This document shows positions 8,995-17,221 of a DNA stretch of 64,000 nucleotides, piece after piece; position 1 is the stretch's first letter, and every line of letters begins with the position of its first letter. The position numbers and the translations under genes were made by a program. Below the pieces are notes generated by a model, which saw only the letters and a program-made list of their open reading frames with translations, searched no databases and was not told the DNA's origin. Origin of the DNA: Kangiella sediminilitoris (GTDB lineage: Bacteria > Pseudomonadota > Gammaproteobacteria > Enterobacterales > Kangiellaceae). The stretch is taken from the NCBI RefSeq assembly GCF_001708405.1, contig NZ_CP012418.1, forward strand, positions 310,001-374,000. The letters are read 5' to 3'.

Positions 8995-9627
8995 CTAGTC
9001 TTCTTTGTTTGGGTCGCTCTGCTGGTCCCAGTATTGTAGTTTACGGGTCAGTGTATTACGACCCCAGCCTAGTATTTTTGCAGCCTTTTGTTTGTGTCCC
9101 TGGCTGAGCCTTAAAGCAGACTCTGTGATGAACTGTTCAAACTCCTGCTGCATTTCTATCAGTACTTCACCGTTACCCTGATGATAATCGCTATCAATCT
9201 TTTTTTCTATTTGCTGTAGCCACAGTGGAATTTCACTACTGCTCCTCTGGCTATCCAAAGCGCGCTGACAGAGTTTAATAACGTGATTGATATCAAAAGG
9301 TTTCGGTAAATAGTCAAATGCTCCCAGCTCGTGGGTCTTGCTGCCAAGATCGGTATCGGCATAGGCCGTGATCATAATAACAGGGATATGTGGCCACTGC
9401 TGGTTAATGGCTTCGAGTAACTCAAGGCCTGTCATGCCGCTCATCTGGATGTCTGTAATGACGAGGTCAGGTGACTCTTCTTCGATAAGACTTAAAGCCT
9501 GTTGTCCACTGTCGCAGGCCAATACCTTAAATTGGGCATTGTTTAGCGCTCGTGCCAGCACCCAGCGTATGGAACTATCATCATCAACTACTAGAATGGT
9601 ATGGGTTAACTCGTTAGTCTGAGTCAC
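8995..9627 (-). CDS. ntrC: NtrC-type response regulator lacking the AAA+ domain
   Basis: A 210-residue protein where NtrC is about 470. Residues 1-120 are a complete receiver domain: acidic pocket D15-D17, phospho-acceptor D59 in DLVITDIQMSG, T88 and K110 in YLPKPFD. After a short linker the C-terminal 75 residues match the NtrC tail, including QGHKQKAAKILGWGRNTLTRKL, which is nearly identical to the Fis-type HTH of enteric NtrC. The GESGTGKE, GAFTGA and other sigma54-interaction motifs are wholly absent, with clean in-frame junctions. The start is GTG, overlapping the ntrB stop (GTGA). It cannot activate sigma54 in the usual way. RegA/ActR-like two-domain regulators are an alternative architecture, but the HTH sequence and the NtrB partner say NtrC. 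Confidence 0.93.
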   Translation of the reverse strand: MTQTNELTHTILVVDDDSSIRWVLARALNNAQFKVLACDSGQQALSLIEEESPDLVITDIQMSGMTGLELLEAINQQWPHIPVIMITAYADTDLGSKTHELGAFDYLPKPFDINHVIKLCQRALDSQRSSSEIPLWLQQIEKKIDSDYHQGNGEVLIEMQQEFEQFITESALRLSQGHKQKAAKILGWGRNTLTRKLQYWDQQSDPNKED

Positions 9628-10730
9628 GGGTTATTCTCCAGCTCGCTGGTTGCTTTTAAAGGTTTAAGTTCTTCGTCTTTGAGTATGGGTAAGTAAATAC
9701 TAAAGCAGGTTTTTTCAGCATTTGTGCTGAATTCTATAATTCCTTTCTGTTGCTGAATTAGACTCTGGGCGATTCCAAGGCCAAGTCCACTGCTATTTTT
9801 CCCACTGATTAAGGGAAAGAATATGTTTGGCTGAAGTTCAGCTGGGATGCCCGGTCCATTGTCTTCGACCTGAACGCAGACAGTGATAGGGTACTGGGTA
9901 TCACCAATTGTATGCCGGGGTAGTGCACGAGTTCGTATCGTTACCTGTCCCTGTTGCTGAGTTTCTACTGCCTCAATTGCGTTTTGAGTAAGGTTCAGTA
10001 CTGCCTGATAGACCGAGTCAGGTGCACCATAAAAGTCGGGGAGGCTGGGGTCGTAGTCTCGGATGAGTTCAATCTTGTCAGGCAGGTTGATTCTAGAAAG
10101 TTCCAATACCTTCTCGGTGGTTTCATGGATGTTCATTTCAACAAGAGTGGGCTTGTTGGTGGAGAGCAACATCCTATTAACCAGCTCTGTTAAACGGTTA
10201 CTTTCCTGTTCAATGATATCGGTAAGTTCACCAATGGATTCTTCAGGGCTTGAAGAAGATGCAGACTCGTGCTGCAACAACTGAGCGGCACCACGAATAC
10301 CACTGAGCGGATTTTTTATTTCGTGCGCCAGTTTCTGGAGTAAGCGTTCGCTGACCTGGTTCTGTTGTGATAACCCGCGAGCAAGGCCCCTGTGGGGAAA
10401 GTGCTGGGGGTTTTGCCACTCCACAATGAGGTAGGGTTCTTCTGCTGTAAACCAGTGCCCGGTGAGGTCTACCGTCAGTTGCTTGCCATTGAGGAGTTCC
10501 AGACTGACGCCGTCCAGGATGAACTGTCCATTTTGGCGTAATCCTTCAATTATATCATGCAAGGGGAGACTGTCGCTGGCAATGAAGTAACTGTAACGTT
10601 TGCCTTGAAGGACTTTGCTGCTGGTTGAGAAAGCTTTTTCTGCTGCTTGATTAAGGTAGGTAAAACGCCCGTGTGCATCAAATACGATAATAGATGTTGA
10701 GAGGTTGTCCAGAAGGCGGTCGAACTGCAT
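9624..10730 (-). CDS. ntrB: nitrogen-regulation sensor histidine kinase NtrB
   Basis: A soluble kinase/phosphatase acting on NtrC under PII control. From the ATG at 10730 (MQFDRLLDNLSTS) it has 368 residues: a PAS domain (about 1-110), the DHp domain with phospho-acceptor His in LAHEIKNPLSGIRGAAQLL, and a catalytic domain with NLTQNAIEAV (N box), DNGPGIP and GLGLGIAQ. The stretch LPDKIELIRDYDPSLP is typical NtrB. A GTG at 10790 would extend the frame by 20 residues, but it lies inside an NtrC-box-like palindrome and promoter, so I reject it. Intact although its partner lost the AAA+ domain. Confidence 0.94.
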   Translation of the reverse strand: MQFDRLLDNLSTSIIVFDAHGRFTYLNQAAEKAFSTSSKVLQGKRYSYFIASDSLPLHDIIEGLRQNGQFILDGVSLELLNGKQLTVDLTGHWFTAEEPYLIVEWQNPQHFPHRGLARGLSQQNQVSERLLQKLAHEIKNPLSGIRGAAQLLQHESASSSSPEESIGELTDIIEQESNRLTELVNRMLLSTNKPTLVEMNIHETTEKVLELSRINLPDKIELIRDYDPSLPDFYGAPDSVYQAVLNLTQNAIEAVETQQQGQVTIRTRALPRHTIGDTQYPITVCVQVEDNGPGIPAELQPNIFFPLISGKNSSGLGLGIAQSLIQQQKGIIEFSTNAEKTCFSIYLPILKDEELKPLKATSELENNP

Positions 10731-10762
10731 TAAAATAATTCTTAAACGTTGACAGAGAAGGT

Positions 10763-10802
10763 AGTATAACAGTTCATGAGTTAAATGCACCGTTTTGGTG
10801 CG
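10763..10802 (-). promoter_or_regulatory. ntrB promoter overlapped by an NtrC box
   Basis: TGCACCGTTTTGGTGCG at 10786-10802 matches the NtrC consensus TGCAC-N7-GTGCA except for the last base. Downstream on the minus strand an extended -10 (TGTTATACT; hexamer 10763-10768) is seen. The box covers the -35 position, which predicts autorepression, as at the E. coli glnL promoter. Confidence 0.7.
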
Positions 10803-10809
10803 AGGGTAG

Positions 10810-11349
10810 TTATTGGTTGCCCGTTGAAGGCTTAGTAAAGCTAAAGCTAACAGCTGAAGTTGTCTGTAGCTGCTGACCGCTTTCTTTATCTATGACGACT
10901 ACTTCTGCCTTATGTCTACCAGCATCTAATTGCCTCACATTGAAATAAGGGGAGTTTTGCGGGGAGCCGTGGTTCTTTCCATTCAGTCTGAGCTGAAGTT
11001 GGTGCTCCGGTTTCAATCTAGGGGTGATACCAATAATAAGCGTGACATTACCATCGGCATTTATGACCTCATCACCTTGTTTAGGGCTATCAATAGAAAA
11101 CACACTGTATACCGGCTCTTCTGGAGCAGGCTCCTCGGGTTGCTTTTTCTCTTGTGGCTTAACTTTGGGTGTTTCGACGACATTTATGCCAGTGTTAATT
11201 TTGACTTCCTGCGAACCGGGAATTGGCTTATCTGTGAAGGTGACTTTTCCATCCTTATCAACTTTTTTGTATAGCACTACTTCGTCGGCAGCATATGCAG
11301 CAGGTGCTAGCATGAGAAAAATGGCAGGTAGGTAGTCAAGATACTTCAT
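10810..11349 (-). CDS. secreted DUF4124-domain protein
   Basis: A 179-residue exported protein. Residues 1-20 are a signal peptide ending AYA. DUF4124 follows (VLYKKVDKDGKVTFTDKPIPGSQEV), then a Pro/Glu-rich linker (KVKPQEKKQPEEPAPEEP, about 62-79) and a C-terminal Ig-like fold resembling a bacterial surface beta-sandwich (GNVTLIIGITPRL to VSFSFTKP). DUF4124 proteins often lie near glnA-ntrB in gammaproteobacteria, but their function is not established. Located between glnA and ntrB on the same strand. Confidence 0.85.
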   Translation of the reverse strand: MKYLDYLPAIFLMLAPAAYAADEVVLYKKVDKDGKVTFTDKPIPGSQEVKINTGINVVETPKVKPQEKKQPEEPAPEEPVYSVFSIDSPKQGDEVINADGNVTLIIGITPRLKPEHQLQLRLNGKNHGSPQNSPYFNVRQLDAGRHKAEVVVIDKESGQQLQTTSAVSFSFTKPSTGNQ

Positions 11350-11413
11350 CTTAAGTCTGGCTCCCTGTGTAACTATTGTTAGTTTTAGTATCTAAGACTG
11401 ACTTGTTTCTGTC

Positions 11414-11444
11414 AAAAAAAAAGCCCGGTGATACCGGGCTTTTG
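11414..11444 (-). terminator. glnA rho-independent terminator
   Basis: AAGCCCGGT/ACCGGGCTT with a 3-base loop; on the minus strand it is followed by nine T. It separates glnA from the DUF4124-ntrBC genes, which therefore need read-through or their own promoter. Confidence 0.92.
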
Positions 11445-11465
11445 TATGGGTAAGTAGGTTCTCGA

Positions 11466-12875
11466 CTACAGGCTGTAGTATAGATCGAACTCAACCGGAG
11501 ATGGTGTTAGTTTCAAGCGCTCAACATCTTCTTTCTTAAGAGCGATGTATGCATCTAACATGTCATCTGAGAACACGCCGCCGCGAGTTAAGAACTCACG
11601 ATCTTTGTCTAAAGCGTCTAACGCTTCTTCTAAAGAACCGGCAACCTGTGGGATAGCCTTAGCTTCTTCTGCAGGAAGATCATATAGGTCTTTATCCATT
11701 GCATCACCTGGGTGAATTTTATTTTGGATACCGTCTAAACCAGCCATCATCAACGCTGCAAAAGCTAGGTAAGGGTTAGCCATTGGATCTGGGAAGCGAA
11801 CCTCAATACGACGGGCCTTAGCACTTCCTACGTGTGGAACGCGAATAGACGCTGAACGGTTTTTAGCTGAGTAAGCCAACATGACCGGTGCTTCGAAGCC
11901 AGGAACCAAACGTTTGTAAGAGTTCGTCGATGGGTTAGTTAGAGCATTCAATGCGCGTGCGTGCTTGATGATGCCGCCAATGTAATACAGTGCTTCCTCA
12001 GACAGACCTGCATATTTGTCACCTGCAAAGATGTTGTTGCCTTCTTTGGCTAATGACATGTGTACATGCATACCAGAACCGTTATCACCAAAAACAGGTT
12101 TTGGCATAAAGGTCGCGGTTTTACCATAGGCATGAGCAACGTTATGAACAACATATTTATATGTTTGGATCTCATCAGCTTTTTTAACTAAAGAGTTAAA
12201 TTGAGTTGCGATCTCATTCTGTCCAGCGGTACCAACTTCGTGGTGGTGAGCTTCAATCACTTGCCCCATGCTTTCTAGGACAAGACACATTTGAGAGCGA
12301 AGGTCTTGTGAAGAGTCAACCGGAGGAACTGGGAAGTAACCACCTTTTACACGAGGGCGGTGACCGATGTTACCACCTTCGTAACTTTTGTCAGAGTTCC
12401 AGGCAGACTCTGGATCGTCAATTTTGTAAAAAGAGCCACCCATGTCAGTTTTAAACTTAACATCTTCAAATACGAAAAACTCTGGCTCTGGACCGAAAAA
12501 TGCTGAATCAGCAAGGCCTGTTGATTTTAGGTATTCTTCTGCGCGCTTAGCAACTGAGCGTGGGTCGCGGTCATAACCGCTCATGGTAGCGGGTTCAAGA
12601 ATATCGCAGCGTAATTGTAATGTTGCGTCTTCATAAAAAGGATCCATGACTGCAGAGTCCGTGTTTGGCATTAGAACCATGTCAGACTCGTTGATTCCTT
12701 TCCAGCCTGCGATTGAAGAACCGTCGAACATTTTACCTTCGCTCAGAAGATCTTCATCCACCACGCGGGCAGGGATAGTGACGTGCTGCTCTTTACCTTT
12801 GGTATCAGTAAAACGTAAGTCAACAAACTTAACGTCATACTCTTCAATCATTTTTAAAACATTGTCTACTGACAT
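11466..12875 (-). CDS. glnA: glutamine synthetase type I
   Basis: ATP-dependent synthesis of glutamine from glutamate and ammonia; a cytosolic dodecamer. It has 469 residues, identical in length to E. coli. The beta-grasp N-terminus, [12 protein letters not shown], the catalytic [23 protein letters not shown], the His/Glu metal ligands in [10 protein letters not shown] and [27 protein letters not shown] and [16 protein letters not shown] are all present. [12 protein letters not shown] contains the adenylylation Tyr near residue 398, so GlnE-type control is expected. Upstream lie an NtrC box and an extended -10 promoter. Confidence 0.98.
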   Translation of the reverse strand: MSVDNVLKMIEEYDVKFVDLRFTDTKGKEQHVTIPARVVDEDLLSEGKMFDGSSIAGWKGINESDMVLMPNTDSAVMDPFYEDATLQLRCDILEPATMSGYDRDPRSVAKRAEEYLKSTGLADSAFFGPEPEFFVFEDVKFKTDMGGSFYKIDDPESAWNSDKSYEGGNIGHRPRVKGGYFPVPPVDSSQDLRSQMCLVLESMGQVIEAHHHEVGTAGQNEIATQFNSLVKKADEIQTYKYVVHNVAHAYGKTATFMPKPVFGDNGSGMHVHMSLAKEGNNIFAGDKYAGLSEEALYYIGGIIKHARALNALTNPSTNSYKRLVPGFEAPVMLAYSAKNRSASIRVPHVGSAKARRIEVRFPDPMANPYLAFAALMMAGLDGIQNKIHPGDAMDKDLYDLPAEEAKAIPQVAGSLEEALDALDKDREFLTRGGVFSDDMLDAYIALKKEDVERLKLTPSPVEFDLYYSL

Positions 12876-12920
12876 AGTTAAACACTCCGATTTCTAGAAG
12901 ATTGAAATAAATATGGCAGT

Positions 12921-12995
12921 ATTATACCAACGGTGAAAAACAAAACTATTTAGAAGTAATTAAAAACAAGAATGTATTGCACTAAATTGGTGCAA
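12921..12995 (-). promoter_or_regulatory. glnA promoter with canonical NtrC box
   Basis: TTGCACTAAATTGGTGCAA (12977-12995) is a textbook NtrC site with perfect 6-bp arms. On the minus strand an extended -10, TGGTATAAT (hexamer 12921-12926), lies 46 bases before the glnA ATG. The box is centred about 72 bases upstream of the implied start site. No GG-N10-GC sigma54 core is visible between box and gene. Confidence 0.75.
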
Positions 12996-13310
12996 GCAGA
13001 ATTTGAAGAATAGTTAATATGATGGCTGTCATAAATTAAATTTATATAGGTTATAAAATGTACAGGTGTACGCTTTAATTTATTAAAAGTATATCAGCGC
13101 CAAGCCTAATTAAATCAAAGCCTTGAAAGCTTGTTAGAGCAATGCATCACTGAATTGTTGCTTGTAAATTTTGTTGACCAAGGAATTTTAATATGGTACC
13201 TATAGCATACTCCAAGGCTATATTTTGCCATGGCCCCTTTTTTGTGGGAGGCGAAAGTGGTTTTGGGACAACAAAGAAAATTTACCAACTTATCTATAGG
13301 TAGGAATTTT
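12996..13310. other. long non-coding stretch and leader before the TonB receptor
   Basis: AT-rich and without a credible gene. It holds the receptor promoter candidate near 13174 and an mRNA leader of about 100 bases with a palindrome (GCCATGGC at 13228-13235) and a possible pairing of CCCC with GGGAGG. I could not match it to a known riboswitch. Confidence 0.5.
13174..13202 (+). promoter_or_regulatory. candidate promoter of the TonB-dependent receptor
   Basis: TTGACC (13174-13179), a 17-base spacer and TACCTA (13197-13202) preceded by TGG, an extended -10 feature that may compensate for the poor hexamer. Confidence 0.4.
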
Positions 13311-15908
13311 ATGACTAACAAGACAATGATAGCTAAAGCTGTAAAAGTCGCTTTGTATAGCGGTTTTGCTGCTTCGCTAGCTGTTAGTGCCCCAGCAACT
13401 TTTGCTGCTGATGAAGAAGGCGCTGACGAAGAAGCAGAACGAATTGTTGTTACGGGTTCACGTCTAAAAAGAACAGACGTTGAAGGCGCTCTTCCTGTAA
13501 CAGTAATCGACCGTGAACAAATCGATTTAAGCGGTGAGAGTAATGCTGCGGACTTTTTACGTAGCTTAACATTCAACAGTGCGGGTTCTTTCCGTCCTCA
13601 ATCTGGTAGCTCAGCTCAAGGTACTGCTTCTATCAGCTTAAGAGGTATTGGTTCTGACCGTACTCTAGTACTTATCGACGGTCGTCGTTTGCCTAAGTCG
13701 GGTTCTACAGGTTCTACTCAGGATCTTAACACTATCCCAATGGCTGCAATCGAGCGTATCGAAGTACTAACAGACGGTGCATCAGCTGTATACGGTTCTG
13801 ATGCAATCGGTGGTGTTGTAAACATCATCACACGTTCTGATTTCGAAGGCGTTGAACTAATGTATGGTCAGCAAGACGTTAGCCTACCAGCTGACGGCGG
13901 TGACCGTGAAGAAGGTTCTATCGTATTCGGCGCTGCGGGTGACCGTGGTAACATCATGGCTGGCGTTTCTTGGAACGACCGCGACATCATTTTTGCTCGC
14001 GACTTCCCTTGGAACACTCCAGGCGGCTCAATCTACGGTAACAGCTTCACAACTCTTACTGGCGGATTCGATAACTTCAACTGGACTTCAATCCCAGATG
14101 GTCAAGGCGGTACAGCGTGTGACTTCGCTGGTACAGGTTTCTATACATTAGCAAGCCCATCGTCAATCACTGGTGAGCGTTGTGCATACGACTTCACTCT
14201 AGTAAGTGCTGACGAAGCGTCAATCAAAAACAAAGGTTTGTTCGTTAAAGCTGACTATCAGATCAACGATGACTGGTCACTTTACATGGATACTCGTGTA
14301 ACTCGTACTGAATCTTTCGGTCGTTACGCTCCAGTACCTGATTCGAGCTTCTTCTCTACGCCATTATCGGCAGACAGCCCGAACAACCCAACGAACCCTA
14401 ATGGTAACGTTTACGATCCTAACCTTGGTTTAGCTCAGCAAGAAGTTAACTGGTGGCACCGTTTTGACGCATTAGGTAATCGTGACAACACTATTACTAA
14501 TAACATGACTGACGTACTATTCGGTACAACAGGTTATATCGGTAATGTTGAAGTTGACGTAGGTTACCGTCGTACAGACAACAAAACTGACGATGTAGGT
14601 CGTAACTACTTGCTACGTTCAGCTGCGTCTAACCTAATCGAGTCTGGTGCGTACGATCTATCTAACCCTTACGCGAACCCAGAAGACGTTCTTAACTCAA
14701 TGAAGGTTACTGTTTACCGTGAAAGTGTCTTCGACCAAGAAGAAGCTTACGCAACTGCACAGTTCGACTTGTTCGAAATGGGCGGCGGTACGTCTTCAAT
14801 GTTATTAAACGTTGAGTACAGAAAAGAAATCTACGCTGACATCTATGATCCGCTATCAGAAGCTGGCCAAATCGGTGGTTCTGCTGGTAACACAGCTGGC
14901 GGTACTCGTGACGTAAGAGCGTTCGCATTCGAATCAATCTTCCCATTCACTGATAATCTAGAAATGAACCTAGCGGCTCGTTACGATGATTACTCAGATT
15001 TCGGTAACAAAACTTCTCCAAAAGTTTCTTTCCGTTACCAGCCAATGGATGAATTGACTCTACGTGCTTCTTATGGTCAAGGTTTCCGTGCACCATCGCT
15101 TCCTGAGTTAACTCAGAAGCCATCGTTCAGTGCAACTTCTGTTTCTGACCCTCAGACGTGTATCGCGCAAGGTCAGCCAGCAGACTGTTCTGTACAGATC
15201 AACGACACTATCCAGTCTAACCCTGAGTTAGGTGCGGAAGAGTCTGATCAGTACTCTGTAGGTGCTGCATACGAGCCAACAGATTGGTTGAACTTCACAG
15301 TTGATTACAGCAACATCGAAATCACTAACCAAATCGACCAAATCACAGCACAAGAAATCATCAACGCTGAGCTTACTGGTGTACCAGTACCAGCAGGTCT
15401 AGGCTGTGACCGTGCTCCAAGTGGCGCAATCGTTGAGTGTTTCACTGGTTTCGGTAACCAAGGTAAACTTGAAGTTGACCAGTTTGACTTCAACATGCGT
15501 TTGAACTTTGAGATTGCTGGTGGTCGTTTGACTTCACAGACTCAATGGTCACGTGTTCTAGGTTACGCATTTGACGATAACCCAAGCATCGTTCGTAACG
15601 CTGGTCTACCAAAAGACCGTTTGGTTCTTTGGAATCGTTACGCAATCAGCGACTTCACATTCGGTTATAACTTGAACTTAATCGGTGAGAACGGCTCTGG
15701 TGACAACCGTGTACCTACTTGGGTAACTCATGATGTTCAGTTCAACTATGACACTCCATGGGATGGTCGCATCACTCTAGGTGCTCAGAACGTTGGTGAG
15801 AAAGAACCACCAATCGGTTTGGGTAACGTAGGTGTACGTGACTACGACTTCAACCTATACAACGGTTATGGTCGTGTAACATACTTACGCTATACTCAAT
15901 CTTTCTAA
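13311..15908 (+). CDS. TonB-dependent outer-membrane receptor
   Basis: An 865-residue outer-membrane active transporter. The start at 13311 (MTNKTMIAKAVKVALYSG) is chosen because AGGA lies 6 bases upstream and a normal signal peptide ending TFAAD follows. An in-frame ATG at 13230 would add 27 residues that hide the signal. A TonB box-like AERIVVTGSRL precedes the plug (LPVTVIDREQIDLSG ... SISLRGIGSDRTLVLIDGRR ... YGSDAIGGVVNIITR), then a beta-barrel ending in aromatic Phe. The barrel type resembles receptors often linked to peptide or polysaccharide uptake rather than siderophores, but the ligand cannot be assigned. Even, strongly biased codon use suggests high expression. Confidence 0.93.
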   Translation: MTNKTMIAKAVKVALYSGFAASLAVSAPATFAADEEGADEEAERIVVTGSRLKRTDVEGALPVTVIDREQIDLSGESNAADFLRSLTFNSAGSFRPQSGSSAQGTASISLRGIGSDRTLVLIDGRRLPKSGSTGSTQDLNTIPMAAIERIEVLTDGASAVYGSDAIGGVVNIITRSDFEGVELMYGQQDVSLPADGGDREEGSIVFGAAGDRGNIMAGVSWNDRDIIFARDFPWNTPGGSIYGNSFTTLTGGFDNFNWTSIPDGQGGTACDFAGTGFYTLASPSSITGERCAYDFTLVSADEASIKNKGLFVKADYQINDDWSLYMDTRVTRTESFGRYAPVPDSSFFSTPLSADSPNNPTNPNGNVYDPNLGLAQQEVNWWHRFDALGNRDNTITNNMTDVLFGTTGYIGNVEVDVGYRRTDNKTDDVGRNYLLRSAASNLIESGAYDLSNPYANPEDVLNSMKVTVYRESVFDQEEAYATAQFDLFEMGGGTSSMLLNVEYRKEIYADIYDPLSEAGQIGGSAGNTAGGTRDVRAFAFESIFPFTDNLEMNLAARYDDYSDFGNKTSPKVSFRYQPMDELTLRASYGQGFRAPSLPELTQKPSFSATSVSDPQTCIAQGQPADCSVQINDTIQSNPELGAEESDQYSVGAAYEPTDWLNFTVDYSNIEITNQIDQITAQEIINAELTGVPVPAGLGCDRAPSGAIVECFTGFGNQGKLEVDQFDFNMRLNFEIAGGRLTSQTQWSRVLGYAFDDNPSIVRNAGLPKDRLVLWNRYAISDFTFGYNLNLIGENGSGDNRVPTWVTHDVQFNYDTPWDGRITLGAQNVGEKEPPIGLGNVGVRDYDFNLYNGYGRVTYLRYTQSF

Positions 15909-15929
15909 GATTGTACTGTAAGTACGAAG

Positions 15930-15957
15930 AAGGCGAGGTTTTCCTCGCCTTTTTTTT
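15930..15957 (+). terminator. rho-independent terminator of the TonB receptor
   Basis: AGGCGAGG-TTTT-CCTCGCCT followed by a T-run, 22 bases after the receptor stop. Confidence 0.92.
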
Positions 15958-15978
15958 AAGGTTTTGAAAAGTAAAGTA

Positions 15979-16956
15979 ATGAATATTAAAGAACGAAAAA
16001 AGAACTGGTCTAATTATTGGAAGAGCAACTCAATTGACTCTTGTAGCCAGGGTGTAAAGTCAACTGACTCAGAAATCGATACGTTTTGGAAAGATACTGC
16101 CAAATCTCTGAATAAAGATAGTCAAGTGCTGGATCTATGCACTGGTAGAGGCGACGTCGTTGATAAAATGATCTCGGCGCAAGAAAGTGCCGGTAAAGAC
16201 ATTTCTCATTATACGGGTGTCGATCTCTCAGAAATACCATCTGAATTAGCCATGAGTCGTTTTAAAAGTCATGCCCAACGCGTGAATTTAAATTATGGTA
16301 CATCAGTAGCGGCATTGCCTTATGATGACAATAAATTTGACCTAGTAACAAGCCAATTCGGTATCGAATACGCTGTCAGTAAAGATTCGCTAATTGAGAT
16401 TTTCAGAGTTTTAAAAAATGAAGGTAAGCTAAGGTTAGTTATTCATCATCAAAATTCAATCCTGACAAAAGTAGCAAAGGAAGAGCGGTCACATATTGAA
16501 TACCTTATTGATGAGTCAAACTTTTTTGATTTAGCACAAAAGTTAATTCCAGTATTTGCGAAACTACGTAATCCTGCCAATGCTGAAAAACTGAATAAAG
16601 ATCAGGAGGCAATTAGCTTGAGAAGCCTCTTTAACAATGCCAGCAAAGGGATACTTGATAGAGCAGCTAAAAGTAACCATCCTGATGCGTTAAAAGAAGT
16701 CTTAAGTTTCACGGAAGGTCTTTTCCGTGTTGCTCGAGAGCAGGGTGTAAAACCGGCAAAAGATGAGCTTTCAAAATACATTGACGAATTAAAGCAAAGT
16801 AAGGTTCGAATGCAAGAACTCATTGATTGTGCTTTTACTGAAGAAGATATCAAGGGGCTCGAACAACAAGTTAACCAGTTAGGTCATAAGATAGTTAAGA
16901 CGTCCGAGTTAACCAGTAAAAGTTACATTGTTGCCTGGGGCTTGGAAATATCCTAA
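15979..16956 (+). CDS. class I SAM-dependent methyltransferase of unknown substrate
   Basis: A 325-residue protein. Motif I is VLDLCTGRGDVVDKM, motif II/III is YTGVDLSEIP, and the post-I loop is LPYDDNKFDLVTSQFGIEYA, typical of a Methyltransf_11 fold. The C-terminal half (about 170-300) is helical and Lys/Glu-rich with no match I recognise. I chose the ATG at 15979 over an in-frame TTG at 15964; neither has a strong ribosome-binding site. It immediately follows the receptor terminator and ends just before the convergent TusA-like gene. Substrate unknown. Confidence 0.75.
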   Translation: MNIKERKKNWSNYWKSNSIDSCSQGVKSTDSEIDTFWKDTAKSLNKDSQVLDLCTGRGDVVDKMISAQESAGKDISHYTGVDLSEIPSELAMSRFKSHAQRVNLNYGTSVAALPYDDNKFDLVTSQFGIEYAVSKDSLIEIFRVLKNEGKLRLVIHHQNSILTKVAKEERSHIEYLIDESNFFDLAQKLIPVFAKLRNPANAEKLNKDQEAISLRSLFNNASKGILDRAAKSNHPDALKEVLSFTEGLFRVAREQGVKPAKDELSKYIDELKQSKVRMQELIDCAFTEEDIKGLEQQVNQLGHKIVKTSELTSKSYIVAWGLEIS

Positions 16957-16999
16957 TCTTGTGCCGTATAGTTTGATGACCCTGCTCTGGGTCATCAAT

Positions 17000-17221
17000 T
17001 TACTTTTTGATTTGGAAAATAATTTCATGCCCCTGTTCTTCTGTTGAAAGAACAGTATGGCCATTAATACGACACCAGGTAGGTATGTCGTTTAGGGTTC
17101 CCGGATCGGTACAAACAACTTCAAGTGTTTCACCTTCAGCAATATCCTTGAGAGCATTTTGAGTACGGATAACCGGCATCGGGCAAAGTAGGTTCCGGCA
17201 GTCTAATTGATGTTGGCTCAT
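17000..17221 (-). CDS. TusA/SirA-family sulfur-carrier protein
   Basis: A 73-residue TusA-fold protein. The invariant sulfur-carrying motif is present as CPMPVIRTQNAL (C13), followed by the family pattern EGETLEVVCTDPGTLNDIPTWCRINGH. The chosen ATG (17221) overlaps the stop of the upstream PP-loop gene as ATGA; a GTG three codons earlier is less likely. Translational coupling to a PP-loop ATPase suggests that it delivers persulfide sulfur to that enzyme or its target. Whether it is functional TusA of the mnm5s2U pathway or a paralogue cannot be told here. Confidence 0.88.
   Translation of the reverse strand: MSQHQLDCRNLLCPMPVIRTQNALKDIAEGETLEVVCTDPGTLNDIPTWCRINGHTVLSTEEQGHEIIFQIKK

Noticed and set aside
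8995-9627. NtrC shortness as a frameshift artefact
   Set aside because: Both halves are in one frame with a coherent linker and the protein ends normally; the missing part is a whole domain, not a few bases. Assembly loss cannot be fully excluded.
10728-10790. Earlier GTG start for NtrB (adds 20 residues)
   Set aside because: It lies inside the NtrC-box-like palindrome and the promoter; no ribosome-binding site is visible.
12916-12928. Sigma54-like GG...GC pair near the glnA -10
   Set aside because: GG and GC are separated by 9 bases instead of 10 and the surrounding bases do not match TGGCAC/TTGC; the same bases form an extended -10.
13230-13310. Upstream ATG extending the TonB receptor by 27 residues
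   Set aside because: Poor ribosome-binding site and it would place a charged peptide before the signal sequence; the ATG at 13311 is better.
12996-13310. Possible riboswitch (for example cobalamin) in the receptor leader
   Set aside because: I could not find a B12-box-like or other conserved riboswitch core; only short palindromes are seen.
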